Source: Candidatus Ruminimicrobiellum bubulum (GTDB taxonomy: Bacteria > Elusimicrobiota > Endomicrobiia > Endomicrobiales > Endomicrobiaceae). From it: a DNA stretch of 64,000 nt. Below the pieces are notes generated by a model. It was not told the DNA's origin. It ran no database searches and worked only from the letters and a program-made list of their open reading frames with translations. The translations under genes and the position numbers were made by a program. Each line of letters starts with the position of its first letter. Position 1 is the stretch's first letter. Shown here piece by piece: positions 44,451 to 53,870 of this stretch. The stretch is from positions 1 to 64,000 of the forward strand of contig JAGCCP010000055.1 in NCBI GenBank assembly GCA_017651625.1, read 5' to 3'.

Positions 44451-45339
44451 AGTTTTCGATTTAAAAAAATACTTAAAAGAAAAAGGAACATTCGTAGATA
44501 AATTATTAAAAAAATATCTACCTAAAGACAATTCGATAATGTCGCAAGCAATGAGATATTCCGTTCTTGCCGGCGGTAAAAGGTTAAGACCTATATTTGT
44601 TATGCTAGGTGCCGAAAGTTTTGGTTTAGATATAAAAAAAATAGAACCTGCAATTTGTTCTGTTGAGTTTTTACATACCTATTCTTTAATTCACGATGAT
44701 TTACCTGCAATGGATAATGATGATTTAAGAAGAGGAAAACCGACAAGTCATAAAAAGTTCGGTGAAGCTGCGGCAATTCTTGCAGGTGATGCTTTACTTA
44801 CAGAAACATTTAACTTAATAGCAAAAGCTAAAGTTCCTGCAGATAGAATTGTAAAAGCAATAAAAATGTTTGCGGATTATTCCGGATATAAAGGAATGAT
44901 AGGTGGTCAAACTGAGGATACAATTGAAGCAGGTAAATGGAACAAACAAAATATTTCTTTCTGTAAAAAGAAATTGGAATATATTCATATACACAAAACA
45001 TCCGATTTAATAAAAGCCAGTTTGTTGTTGGGTGCAATACTTGCCGGAGCAAAAGATAAAGATTTAAAAGCTCTTGAAAAGTATGGCCATAATATCGGAA
45101 TAGCTTTTCAAATAGCAGACGATATTTTGGATGTTTATGCAGACAAAAAATTGTTGGGAAAAAACGGTAGTGATGCCGATAACGATAAATTAACGTATTT
45201 AAGACTTTACGGAAAAGAACAGTCGGAAAAAAATGCAATAAAGTTAATTGATGAAGCAAAAAAAGCAATTTCAAAGTTTAAAAAGAATAAAGAAGTTTTT
45301 GAAAGTTTGGCAGATTATATGATAAACAGAAAATTTTAG
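44437..45339 (+). CDS. ispA: Polyprenyl (farnesyl/geranylgeranyl) diphosphate synthase
   Basis: 300 residues from the ATG at 44437, preferred over an earlier in-frame start at 44380 because AAGGA lies just before it and the extension is a lysine repeat. Both aspartate-rich motifs are present: LIHDDLPAMDNDDLRRGKPT (first) and FQIADDILDVYAD (second), plus GGKRLRPI and GGQTEDT. Builds C15-C20 isoprenoid diphosphates. Chain length is not certain. It is coupled to xseB and followed 11 nt later by dxs, which supplies its precursors. Confidence 0.94.
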   Translation: MKKNKVFDLKKYLKEKGTFVDKLLKKYLPKDNSIMSQAMRYSVLAGGKRLRPIFVMLGAESFGLDIKKIEPAICSVEFLHTYSLIHDDLPAMDNDDLRRGKPTSHKKFGEAAAILAGDALLTETFNLIAKAKVPADRIVKAIKMFADYSGYKGMIGGQTEDTIEAGKWNKQNISFCKKKLEYIHIHKTSDLIKASLLLGAILAGAKDKDLKALEKYGHNIGIAFQIADDILDVYADKKLLGKNGSDADNDKLTYLRLYGKEQSEKNAIKLIDEAKKAISKFKKNKEVFESLADYMINRKF

Positions 45340-45350
45340 GGAACGAGTAA

Positions 45351-47204
45351 ATGTCTATATTGGATAACATATCATCGCCTAATGCAATAAAAATAGTAAA
45401 AAAAGATTTGTTACCTAATCTTGCAAAGGAAGTAAGGCAAGAGATCATAGAGACGGTATCAAAAACCGGTGGTCATATTGCATCAAGTTTAGGTGTTGTT
45501 GAGTTAACAATAGCACTTCACTATGTTTTTGATGTTGAAAAAGACAAATTTATTTGGGATGTCGGTCATCAGGCTTATGCACATAAAATTCTTACCGACA
45601 GAAGGCAAAATTTTAATACATTAAGACAATATCACGGTATTAGCGGTTTTCCGAAAATATCGGAATCAAAATACGATTCTTTCGGTGCGGGACATGCTTC
45701 AACTTCAATCTCTGCCGGTTTAGGATTTGCCGTAGCAAGAGATATACAAAAAGAAGATTATAAAGTTGTATCAATAATAGGTGACGGTTCGATGACCGGC
45801 GGTCTTGCTTTTGAAGGTTTGCAAAATGCCGGAACACTCGGAAAGGATATGCTTGTTGTTTTGAACGATAACCAAATGTTCATTTCTCAGAAGGTAGGAG
45901 TTTTAGCGGGATATTTCGCAAATATTTTGACCGCTGCAGGTGTAAAGAGAATCGAAGAAAGTGTTTTAAAAATAGTTTCAAAATTAAAATTTTTAAGTTT
46001 CAATTCAATAAAAAAGTTGGTTAAAAGATTTAAAACAATTCTCTTTCCGGGATTAATGTTTGAAGAAATGGGGTTTACTTATGTCGGACCGATAGACGGG
46101 CATAACATAAATCAATTAATTGAAATATTAACGAAGGTTAAAGATTTTAAAGGACCTGTTCTTTTGCATATAGTAACCAAAAAAGGTAAGGGATATAAAC
46201 CTGCAGAACAGGATCCTACAAAGTTTCATGGTATCGGACCTTTCGATATTGAAACGGGAAAAACTCTTTCTTTAAAAAAAGTTACATATACGGAAGTTTT
46301 TTCAAAAGCTATAGTTAAACTTGCACAACAGGATGAAAAAATTGTTGCAATAACCGCAGCCATGCCGGATGGAACCGGTTTAAAAGAGTTTTCAAAAAAA
46401 TATCCCGACAGATTTTTTGACGTGGGAATAGATGAAGCTCATGCCGTAACTTTTGCGGCGGCTCTTGCTGCCGGTGGCTTAAAACCTGTTGTTGCAATAT
46501 ATTCCACATTTATGCAAAGATCATTGGATAATATTATACATGACGTTGCATTGCAAAATCTTCCTGTTATTATGATGCTTGATAGAGCTGGAATTGTTGG
46601 AGAAGACGGAGCAACACATCATGGAGCATTCGATTTATCTTACTTAAAATATATACCGAACTTAACTATTATGGCACCTGCAAATGAAACGGAATTGCAG
46701 GATATGTTTAATACAGCCTTAACATTAAAAAATCCGTCGGTAATAAGATACCCGAGAGGCAGCGGAACAAGAATTGCTTCTTTCCACAGAGATTTCGATA
46801 TATTGGAAGTCGGAAAAGCTAAATTGGAAAAAGAAGGTAAAGATGCTTGTATAGTTTGTTTGGGAAACGTTTTACAAGTTTGTTTGGATGCGGCAAAAGA
46901 TCTTGAAAGCAAAGGTATGTCTGTATCTGTACTAAATATGAGATTTTTAAAACCTTTTGATGAAACGGCAGTTAAAGATATTTTAAAATATACGAACAAG
47001 ATTGTAACTGTAGAAGAAGGTTCTTTAATAGGCGGTATGGGAGAAACGGTAAAATCTGTTTTATCCGGAACCGGTGCAAAAATTTATTCTATAGGTTTAC
47101 CGGATAAATTTGTAGAGCACGGTAAACAAAGTTTAATAAGAGAAAAATACGGTTTTTCCGTAGAAAATATAGAAGAACAAATTTTAAAATTGTTAAATAA
47201 ATAA
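45351..47204 (+). CDS. dxs: 1-deoxy-D-xylulose-5-phosphate synthase
   Basis: 617 residues, thiamine-diphosphate transketolase family. Visible are FIWDVGHQAYAHKIL, FGAGHASTSISAGLG, the ThDP/Mg motif SIIGDGSMTGGLAFEGLQN (GDG...N), the catalytic-glutamate region FFDVGIDEAHAVTFAAALA, and RAGIVGEDGATHHGAFD. First enzyme of the MEP route to isoprenoids. No other MEP gene is in the window. The start has a weak SD (GGGAACGAG). Confidence 0.97.
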   Translation: MSILDNISSPNAIKIVKKDLLPNLAKEVRQEIIETVSKTGGHIASSLGVVELTIALHYVFDVEKDKFIWDVGHQAYAHKILTDRRQNFNTLRQYHGISGFPKISESKYDSFGAGHASTSISAGLGFAVARDIQKEDYKVVSIIGDGSMTGGLAFEGLQNAGTLGKDMLVVLNDNQMFISQKVGVLAGYFANILTAAGVKRIEESVLKIVSKLKFLSFNSIKKLVKRFKTILFPGLMFEEMGFTYVGPIDGHNINQLIEILTKVKDFKGPVLLHIVTKKGKGYKPAEQDPTKFHGIGPFDIETGKTLSLKKVTYTEVFSKAIVKLAQQDEKIVAITAAMPDGTGLKEFSKKYPDRFFDVGIDEAHAVTFAAALAAGGLKPVVAIYSTFMQRSLDNIIHDVALQNLPVIMMLDRAGIVGEDGATHHGAFDLSYLKYIPNLTIMAPANETELQDMFNTALTLKNPSVIRYPRGSGTRIASFHRDFDILEVGKAKLEKEGKDACIVCLGNVLQVCLDAAKDLESKGMSVSVLNMRFLKPFDETAVKDILKYTNKIVTVEEGSLIGGMGETVKSVLSGTGAKIYSIGLPDKFVEHGKQSLIREKYGFSVENIEEQILKLLNK

Positions 47205-47206
47205 TA

Positions 47207-47932
47207 ATGAAAAAAAGATTGGATATTTTGATTTTTGAAAAAGGTTTAGCGGAAAGTCGTTCAAAGGCACAAGCTCTTGTTATGGCAGGAACCGTTTTGG
47301 TTAACGGACAAAAAGTAACAAAAGCAGGGACACAAGTCAGTGACGAAGATTTAATAGAAATAGAAAAACAAAATCCTTACGTGTCCAGGGGCGGATTAAA
47401 ATTAGAATCTGTTTTGAATTTGTTTGAAATAGATTTTACCGATAAAATTTGTATAGATATTGGAGCATCTACAGGCGGTTTTACCGATTGCATGTTGCAA
47501 CATGGTGCAAAAAAAGTTTATGCCGTAGATGTTGGAACGGCTCAACTTCATTACAAGTTGAGAAACGATCCTCGAGTAGTTAATATTGAAAATGTTAATT
47601 TCAGATATTTTGACAAAAACTTATTGAAAGACGATATAGATATAATAACGATAGACGTTTCTTTTATTTCGTTGGATAAAATATTGCCTTTGGCAAGTGA
47701 AATAATAAAAAAAACCGGTCTTATAGTTGCTATGATAAAGCCGCAGTTCGAACTTGAGCCGAGTGAAGTAAAAAAAGGTGTTGTTCGAGACGAAAATTTG
47801 AGACAAAAGGCAATAAATAAAATTAAAGATTGTGCAACGAATTTGGGATTGGAAATTTTAAAAGAACAGGATTCCGGAGTAAAAGGACCTAAGGGAAATT
47901 TAGAACATTTTGTATTATTAAAAAAACAATAA
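47207..47932 (+). CDS. tlyA: TlyA-family rRNA 2'-O-methyltransferase
   Basis: 241 residues. An N-terminal S4 RNA-binding domain (RLDILIFEKGLAESRSKAQA) is followed by an FtsJ/RrmJ-type methyltransferase domain: CIDIGASTGGFTDCMLQHGA is the SAM-binding glycine motif and IDVSFISLDKIL and AMIKPQFEL hold the later catalytic KDKE residues. Members methylate 16S and/or 23S rRNA cytidines; a haemolysin label on this family is misleading. The start codon lies 2 nt after dxs. Confidence 0.9.
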   Translation: MKKRLDILIFEKGLAESRSKAQALVMAGTVLVNGQKVTKAGTQVSDEDLIEIEKQNPYVSRGGLKLESVLNLFEIDFTDKICIDIGASTGGFTDCMLQHGAKKVYAVDVGTAQLHYKLRNDPRVVNIENVNFRYFDKNLLKDDIDIITIDVSFISLDKILPLASEIIKKTGLIVAMIKPQFELEPSEVKKGVVRDENLRQKAINKIKDCATNLGLEILKEQDSGVKGPKGNLEHFVLLKKQ

Positions 47933-47952
47933 ATATATAGAGGACAAAACAA

Positions 47953-50391
47953 ATGCAAGAGTACAATGTTAGCGAAGTTGAAAAAAAATGGCAAAAAGTT
48001 TGGGCTGATAAAAAAGTTTTTAAAGCACAAAAAGATTTATCGAAAGAAAAATATTATATTTTGGTAATGTTACCATATCCTTCCGGCAATTTACATATGG
48101 GACATGTGAGAAATTATAGTATCGGTGATGTTTTTGCAAGATATAACAGAATGATAGGTAAAAATGTTATACATCCTATGGGATGGGATGCGTTCGGTCT
48201 TCCCGCAGAAAATGCTGCTATAAAGCACAATATAGCTCCTGAAAAATGGACTAAACAAAATATTGCAAGAATGAGAGAACAATTAAAAATGCTCGGTATT
48301 TCTTACGATTGGGACAGAGAACTTGCAACTTGTGATGTTGAATATTACAAATGGAACCAATGGATATTTTTGGAAATGTACAAAAGAGGTCTTGTCTTCA
48401 GAAAAAAATCCAATGTTAATTGGTGTCCGTCTTGTAAAACAGTTTTAGCAAACGAACAGGTAAGTGAAGGGCAATGTTGGAGATGTCACAGCAACGTAGA
48501 ACAAAAAGAATTGGAACAATGGTTTATAAAAATTACTCAATATGCGGATGAATTATTGGAAGGACACAAATTGTTATCGGGTTGGCCGGAGCAAGTTTTA
48601 TCTATGCAGAAAAACTGGATAGGTAAATCTCACGGTGCACAAATGAAATTTGATATTGCAGGATCCGATAAAAAATTAGAAATTTTTACAACAAGACCGG
48701 ATACCATTTTCGGTGTAACATTCATGGTTGTATCACCTGAACATCCGATGTTAAAAGAATTTAAGTCTCAAATTAAGAATTGGGACGAAGTAGAAAAATA
48801 TATTAATGCAAGTTCGTTAAAATCAAATATAGAAAGATCATCATCAAAAGAAAAAACAGGTGTAAAACTCGACGGAGTTTCTATAATTAATCCTGCAACG
48901 GGCAAAAATGTACCTTTGTTTGTTGCCGATTATGTTTTAATGGGTTATGGAACCGGAGCTATTATGGCTGTTCCGGCACACGATCAAAGAGACTGGGAAT
49001 TTGCAAAAAAATATGGGGTAGAAATTATTCCTGTAATAACAAGTAAAGACGAAGATATAACAAAATCTGCTTATGAAGGCGAAGGTACAATGGTAAATTC
49101 CGGACAGTTTAACGGAATTTCGTCACAAGATGCAAGAGTAAAAATGCCGGAATGGGTAGAAGAGCAAGGTTGGGGAAAAAGAACAACAAATTATAAGTTA
49201 AGAGAATGGTTAATTTCAAGACAAAGATGTTGGGGAACACCTATACCTATGGTTCATTGTGATAAATGCGGAATAGTTCCTGTAGATGAAAAAGATTTAC
49301 CTGTTATTCTTCCTACCGATGTAAAATTTACAAACGACGGAAAATCTCCTTTACAGTCCGATGAAAAATTCGTGAATACAACTTGTCCTAAATGCGGTGC
49401 TCCTGCAAGAAGAGAAACCGATACCATGGATACATTTGTTGATTCATCATGGTATTTTATAAGATATACGGATGCACATAACGATAAAGAATGCTTTGAT
49501 AAAGAAGAAGCAAATTATTGGATGCCCGTTGACCAATATGTCGGCGGTATAGAACATGCTTGTATGCATTTGATATATTCGAGATTTTGGCATAAAGTTT
49601 TAAGAGATATGGGACTTATAAAAAGCGATGAGCCGTTTATGAATCTTTTAACGCAAGGTATGGTTACCTTGGGTGGAAGCGCAATGTCAAAATCAAGAGG
49701 AAATATTGTAAGCCCTGACGAAATTGTTTCGAAATACGGAGCAGATACCGCAAGACTTTTTATACTTTTTGCAGCACCTCCGGAAAAGCAGCTTGATTGG
49801 TCCAGTGACGGAGTTGAAGGTTGTTGGAGATTTATTAACAGAGTTTGGAGATTACAAGAAGTTGTAAATACAAAATCTTCTGTTCCCGCAACCGATAAAG
49901 CTAAACAAGATTTGTTAAGAGCAATGCATATTTGCATAAAAAAAGTCGGTGAAGATATATCCGTAAAACATCAGTTTAATACGGCAATATCCGCTGTAAT
50001 GGAACTTGTAAATGCAATGTACACGTATAAACATCATTCAAATGACGATGGACTTTCAAAACAAGTTTACGAAACAATCGTATTGCTTCTTTCACCGTTT
50101 ACACCTCATTTGTGTGAAGAAATTTGGAACATTTTAGGTCATAAAGATTGTGTATCTGTTGCACAATGGCCTAAATATAACGAAGAGTATATTAAACAAG
50201 ATACAATAGAAATTCCGGTTCAAGTAAACGGAAAGTTAAAAGGAAAAGTAAGTATTGATGTTACCGCAGACGAACAGACGGTAAAAGACATTGTATTGAA
50301 TGATGAAAAATTAAAGACAGTTTTTGATGGAAAAAATATTGTAAAATTTATATATGTAAAAAATAAAATCATAAATGTCGTTGTAAAGTAA
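47953..50391 (+). CDS. leuS: Leucyl-tRNA synthetase
   Basis: 812 residues, class Ia synthetase. Signatures: PYPSGNLHMGHVRNYSIGDV (HMGH type HIGH motif), a zinc-binding WCPSCKTVLANEQV, the CP1 editing domain with TTRPDTIFGVTFMVVSPEHP (threonine-rich editing motif), GVEIIPVI, and GGSAMSKSRGNIV as the KMSKS motif with Ala for Lys at the first position. A second CxxC pair (CDKCGIVP, CPKCGAP) is in the connective part. The stop codon touches a palindrome that precedes lptE. Confidence 0.97.
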   Translation: MQEYNVSEVEKKWQKVWADKKVFKAQKDLSKEKYYILVMLPYPSGNLHMGHVRNYSIGDVFARYNRMIGKNVIHPMGWDAFGLPAENAAIKHNIAPEKWTKQNIARMREQLKMLGISYDWDRELATCDVEYYKWNQWIFLEMYKRGLVFRKKSNVNWCPSCKTVLANEQVSEGQCWRCHSNVEQKELEQWFIKITQYADELLEGHKLLSGWPEQVLSMQKNWIGKSHGAQMKFDIAGSDKKLEIFTTRPDTIFGVTFMVVSPEHPMLKEFKSQIKNWDEVEKYINASSLKSNIERSSSKEKTGVKLDGVSIINPATGKNVPLFVADYVLMGYGTGAIMAVPAHDQRDWEFAKKYGVEIIPVITSKDEDITKSAYEGEGTMVNSGQFNGISSQDARVKMPEWVEEQGWGKRTTNYKLREWLISRQRCWGTPIPMVHCDKCGIVPVDEKDLPVILPTDVKFTNDGKSPLQSDEKFVNTTCPKCGAPARRETDTMDTFVDSSWYFIRYTDAHNDKECFDKEEANYWMPVDQYVGGIEHACMHLIYSRFWHKVLRDMGLIKSDEPFMNLLTQGMVTLGGSAMSKSRGNIVSPDEIVSKYGADTARLFILFAAPPEKQLDWSSDGVEGCWRFINRVWRLQEVVNTKSSVPATDKAKQDLLRAMHICIKKVGEDISVKHQFNTAISAVMELVNAMYTYKHHSNDDGLSKQVYETIVLLLSPFTPHLCEEIWNILGHKDCVSVAQWPKYNEEYIKQDTIEIPVQVNGKLKGKVSIDVTADEQTVKDIVLNDEKLKTVFDGKNIVKFIYVKNKIINVVVK

Positions 50392-50410
50392 AAATCGCAG
50401 AGCGGTTTTT
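50390..50410. repeat. Palindrome between leuS and lptE
   Basis: AAAAATCGC - AGA - GCGGTTTTT, a 9-bp stem (one T-G wobble) with a triloop, overlapping the leuS stop. It ends 10 nt before the lptE ATG with an AAGGGG SD between. Same class as those at 57335, 58609 and 61503. Confidence 0.8.
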
Positions 50411-50420
50411 AAGGGGTTTT

Positions 50421-50975
50421 ATGAAAAAATTATATTTTTTGATTGTTTCTTTAGTTGTATTGTTAATTGCTTGTGCGTCACCTTACGATCCTGCACCTCA
50501 GTTATTGCCTTCTTATGTAAAAAACGTTTATGTAAGACCTGTTGTTAACAACACAAATCAGTATGGCTTGGAAGATAAATTTACAAAAGCAATAATAGAT
50601 GAATTCATGAGAGACGGAAGACTTTCTATAGTAACTTCGGAAGAAGAAGCTGACGGTGTTGTTGTTTGTGAAATAAAAAGATATGTATTACAACCTTTAA
50701 CTTACGATGCTAATATGGTTACCGAACAATACAAATTGTGGATATTGATAAACGTTTATTTCATTGATAAACACGAGAATGTTACTTTATGGGCAGAACC
50801 GAATATGGAAGGAATACAAATATATGCCGACAGTGTAAAAGGTGGTTTTGGAGGAATGACGGAAGAAGAAGCAAGAGAATATATCTGGGAAAAACTTTCA
50901 AGAGATATAGTTAAAAGAACCGTAAAAGGTTTTGGCAGTGCCGGTGGAATATCCGAAAGAAAAGTACAAGATTAA
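50421..50975 (+). CDS. LptE-like LPS-assembly lipoprotein
   Basis: 184 residues. The lipobox LLIAC (Cys18) gives a lipid-anchored mature protein that should go to the outer membrane. KNVYVRPVVNNTNQYGLEDKF, followed by a VVVCEIKRY strand and a second helix EEEAREYIWEKL, has the LptE layout. LptE plugs the LptD barrel in the LPS export machinery. Adjacent placement after leuS is as in proteobacteria, where lptE follows leuS. The degree of identity cannot be judged here; a generic DUF799/LPS-assembly-like lipoprotein is possible. Confidence 0.8.
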   Translation: MKKLYFLIVSLVVLLIACASPYDPAPQLLPSYVKNVYVRPVVNNTNQYGLEDKFTKAIIDEFMRDGRLSIVTSEEEADGVVVCEIKRYVLQPLTYDANMVTEQYKLWILINVYFIDKHENVTLWAEPNMEGIQIYADSVKGGFGGMTEEEAREYIWEKLSRDIVKRTVKGFGSAGGISERKVQD

Positions 50976-50979
50976 AAAA

Positions 50980-51008
50980 TTGATAAAAACATTGTAATAA
51001 TATAGAAT
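50980..51008 (+). promoter_or_regulatory. Promoter for coaD, leaderless geometry
   Basis: TTGATA (50980-50985), 17-nt spacer, TAGAAT (51003-51008). The coaD ATG is at 51016, where transcription is expected to start; no SD is present. Confidence 0.6.
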
Positions 51009-51015
51009 ATTGTGT

Positions 51016-51513
51016 ATGAAAAATAAAAAAATAATAGCAGTTTATCCGGGAAGTTTTGATCCACCTACCAATGGACATATAGATATCATTGGCAGAGCTG
51101 CAAAAATTTTCCCTGAGGTAGTTGTCGCAATCACACATAACTATAATAAAAATCATATGTTCTCTTTAGACGAAAGATTATCTATGATGAGAGAATCCGT
51201 CAGTTCTATAAAGAATGTAAAAGTAACATCTTTTTCCGGACTATTGGTTGATTATCTCAATAAAATAGATAGTTTTTGTATTGTAAGAGGATTAAGAGCT
51301 TTGTCCGATTTCGAATACGAATTTCAAATGGCATTAATGAACAGAAAATTAAAACATGATGTTGAAACTATATTTTTAATGCCCGATCAAGAATATACAT
51401 TTTTATCTTCAAGTATGGTTAGAGAAATTGCATCTTTGGGAGGTAATTTCAAAAATTTTGTTCCTAGTATTGTATATAAAAAAATAAAAAATAAGAGGAA
51501 ACTAAATGTATAA
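51016..51513 (+). CDS. coaD: Phosphopantetheine adenylyltransferase
   Basis: 165 residues from the ATG at 51016; the frame extends to a TTG at 51010 but the extra two codons add nothing. AVYPGSFDPPTNGHIDII has the TxGH nucleotidyltransferase motif, with RGLRALSDFEYEFQMALMN and SSSMVREIA as the other family signatures. Adds AMP to 4'-phosphopantetheine to make dephospho-CoA. Its 3' end overlaps pilT by 8 nt. Confidence 0.96.
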   Translation: MKNKKIIAVYPGSFDPPTNGHIDIIGRAAKIFPEVVVAITHNYNKNHMFSLDERLSMMRESVSSIKNVKVTSFSGLLVDYLNKIDSFCIVRGLRALSDFEYEFQMALMNRKLKHDVETIFLMPDQEYTFLSSSMVREIASLGGNFKNFVPSIVYKKIKNKRKLNV

Positions 51514-52573
51514 TTTAATGAATTTACTTTTAAATGTTGCAAACAGTAATGGATCAGACTTACATATTGTCGCAGGTGTTCCTCCGATGATGAGAAAGGA
51601 TACAATTATGAGACCTTTAGGTAGTGAAGTTCTTTCTCCCGAAGATACTCAAGCTCTGGTTTACTCGGTTTTAAATGAAAAACAAATAAAAAGGTTTGAA
51701 GAAAGAAACGAATTGGATGCATCTTTTCCTGTTCCGGGTAGAGGTAGAGTAAGACTCAATGTATTTAGACAAAGAAGTTCCATCTCTGCAGCATTAAGAT
51801 TTATTCCTCAGGCAATATTTACTTTCGAACAATTACATTTGTCTAATGTTGTTTATGAAATTGTTAATATGCAAAAAGGTTTGGTTCTTGTTACGGGAGT
51901 AACTGGTTCCGGAAAAACCACTACAATAGCATCTATGATAAACTACATTAATGAAAGAAGACATGGTCATATTGTAACGATAGAAGATCCGATAGAATAT
52001 ATACATCAGCATAAAAACTGTATTGTTAATCAAAGAGAAGTTGGTTCCGATACGGATTCATTTGCGAATGCATTGAAATATGTTTTAAGACAAGATCCCG
52101 ATGTAATATTGGTGGGAGAAATGAGAGATTTGGAAACGATATCTGCAGCCATAACTCTTGCCGAAACGGGACACTTGGTTTTTGCAACACTTCATACAAT
52201 GGATGCTGCATCTTCCATAAACAGAATGGTTGATGTTTTTCCCGGTCACCAACAGGCTCAAATAAGATCTCAATTATCGTTAGTGTTAAAAGCTGTTCTG
52301 TCTCAGCAGTTATTACCTCATGCTTCCGGAACCGGAATGGCTTTAGCAACCGAAGTAATGATGGTAAATGACAGTATAAAAAATATTATAAGAGAAATGA
52401 AAACGGAACAGTTGTATTCCGTTATACAAACAAGCAGACAATCTGGTATGCAAACAATGAATCAATCTTTATTTGATAATGTTATGAAGGGTAATGTTAC
52501 TCCTCAGATTGCACTAGAATATTCATCTAAAAAAGAGGAATTGATAGGCTTGTTGCAAAGAACAATAAGGTAA
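51506..52573 (+). CDS. pilT: Type IV pilus retraction ATPase
   Basis: 355 residues. N-terminal PAS-like domain (SDLHIVAGVPPMMR), Walker A GVTGSGKTTT (131-140), Asp box EDPIEYIH, Walker B RQDPDVILVGEMRDLETISAA, His box TGHLVFATLHTMDA and the AIRNLIRE-like segment SIKNIIREMK near the C-terminus identify PilT. It powers pilus retraction. The SD GAGGAAAC lies inside coaD. No PilB, PilC or PilMNOPQ gene is in the window, so the rest of the pilus system must lie elsewhere. Confidence 0.95.
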   Translation: MYNLMNLLLNVANSNGSDLHIVAGVPPMMRKDTIMRPLGSEVLSPEDTQALVYSVLNEKQIKRFEERNELDASFPVPGRGRVRLNVFRQRSSISAALRFIPQAIFTFEQLHLSNVVYEIVNMQKGLVLVTGVTGSGKTTTIASMINYINERRHGHIVTIEDPIEYIHQHKNCIVNQREVGSDTDSFANALKYVLRQDPDVILVGEMRDLETISAAITLAETGHLVFATLHTMDAASSINRMVDVFPGHQQAQIRSQLSLVLKAVLSQQLLPHASGTGMALATEVMMVNDSIKNIIREMKTEQLYSVIQTSRQSGMQTMNQSLFDNVMKGNVTPQIALEYSSKKEELIGLLQRTIR

Positions 52574-52592
52574 TTCGTTAGGGGAAAAATTA

Positions 52593-53021
52593 ATGTTCGG
52601 CAAAACTAAAATTAATTTCATTGAGATAATTATTGCAATATTGATTATTTTGTTGGTTACTTTGGTTGTTTATCCTAAGTTTTTAGATATTATTCGTAAA
52701 TCAAACGAAGCCGCAAGCAGAGCAAATCTTATGGCTTTAAGGAATGCCATAGCTGTTTATTACGGGGAGAACGAAGGACATTTTCCCAGCGAAAATATTG
52801 TTGAAGAGTTACTTAGTGATAATGGAAAATATATTAAATATATTCCGGAACTTTATTGCCCTCCATATAACAATCCCACCAGTGAGATAACAACCAAGCC
52901 TACGGGAAATTCCGGAAAATGGGCATATCAGGTTGAAGATAGTCAAGACAGACAAGCCGGTGAGATTTGGATAGATTGCAATCAAAAAGATTCCAAAGGC
53001 GTAATTTGGAACACTTATTAA
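52593..53021 (+). CDS. Type IV pilin/pseudopilin-like protein with atypical N-terminus
   Basis: 142 residues. After a six-residue leader (MFGKTK) an N-terminal hydrophobic helix begins INFIEIIIAILIILLVTLVV. Glu11 can be equated with Glu5 of a mature pilin, yet the residue before the cleavage point is Lys where Gly is required. The rest is soluble and includes VYPKFLDI, RANLMALRNAIAVYYGENEG, typical of GspG-type pseudopilins (alpha-1 continuation plus beta-sheet). Position between pilT and pilD supports a pilus/secretion role. Whether it is processed is doubtful. Confidence 0.75.
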   Translation: MFGKTKINFIEIIIAILIILLVTLVVYPKFLDIIRKSNEAASRANLMALRNAIAVYYGENEGHFPSENIVEELLSDNGKYIKYIPELYCPPYNNPTSEITTKPTGNSGKWAYQVEDSQDRQAGEIWIDCNQKDSKGVIWNTY

Positions 53022-53030
53022 GGAAAGTCT

Positions 53031-53861
53031 ATGGAAGGTATTCTTGTCTTTTTGTTAGGTTTAATTTTAGGTAGTTTTGCAAATGTATGTATATACAGAA
53101 TGCCGAGAAATATGTCTGTAGTAAAACCCGCTTCCCATTGTACAAACTGCAACAACTTTATTAAATGGTACGATAATATTCCTGTATTGAGTTATATAAT
53201 TCTTAGAGGTAAATGCCGTAATTGCGGTTCGAAAATATCTTTTATATATCCTTCAATAGAATTTGTTTGCGGTTTACTGTTTTTATCGATGTTTTTCTTA
53301 TTTGGCTTTTCGTATATGTTATTTCCGTTTTGTTTATTAATGTTTTCGTTGCTTGTTATAACGGCAATAGATTTCGAATTTCAAATTATTCCTGACGAGT
53401 TTTCTTTTATGTTGATGATAGTTGGTGTTGTTACGAGTTTTTTTAATTTTATGCTCGGTGATACAATTTCTCAAAGAATAATAAGTTCTTTTATAGGCTT
53501 ATTAGCCGGAGGCGGTTCTTTGTTTATAGTGGCTGTTATCGGTAAATGGCTTTTTAAAAAAGATGCTATGGGTGGCGGAGATATAAAACTTATGGCAGGT
53601 GTAGGTGCGTTTGTAGGTTGGGAAAAAGTATTGTTTGCGATTTTTATTGCTTCATTAGCGGGAAGTATCGTTGGAATATTTTTAATTTTATTTAAAAAAA
53701 TTATAAAAAAACAAGAAATAGCGTTCGGACCGTATTTGGCATTGGGCTCTTATGCTGTTTTGTTTTTGCCTTCTCCGAATGTAGTTATAAATTATTTGAT
53801 GATGTTAGAAGAAAACTTTTTAGTAAAATATGTTTTTACTAATATACAAAATTTAGGGTAG
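53031..53861 (+). CDS. pilD: Prepilin peptidase (type IV)
   Basis: 276 residues. N-terminal methyltransferase part with the zinc-binding tetracysteine CTNCNNFIKWYDNIP...CRNCGS. The aspartic protease part has ITAIDFEFQIIPDE and MGGGDIKLMAGVGAFVG, holding the two catalytic Asp residues in the AD/GD motifs. About seven membrane helices. Cleaves and N-methylates prepilins. The preceding gene encodes a pilin-like protein with an unusual cleavage site. Confidence 0.94.
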   Translation: MEGILVFLLGLILGSFANVCIYRMPRNMSVVKPASHCTNCNNFIKWYDNIPVLSYIILRGKCRNCGSKISFIYPSIEFVCGLLFLSMFFLFGFSYMLFPFCLLMFSLLVITAIDFEFQIIPDEFSFMLMIVGVVTSFFNFMLGDTISQRIISSFIGLLAGGGSLFIVAVIGKWLFKKDAMGGGDIKLMAGVGAFVGWEKVLFAIFIASLAGSIVGIFLILFKKIIKKQEIAFGPYLALGSYAVLFLPSPNVVINYLMMLEENFLVKYVFTNIQNLG

Positions 53862-53870
53862 TGTTTATAT

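Noticed and set aside
44828-45274. 148-codon antisense frame inside the prenyl synthase gene
   Set aside because: Composition and lack of SD or homology mark it as a shadow of the real gene on the other strand; the same holds for the other long antisense frames (for example 58629-59222).
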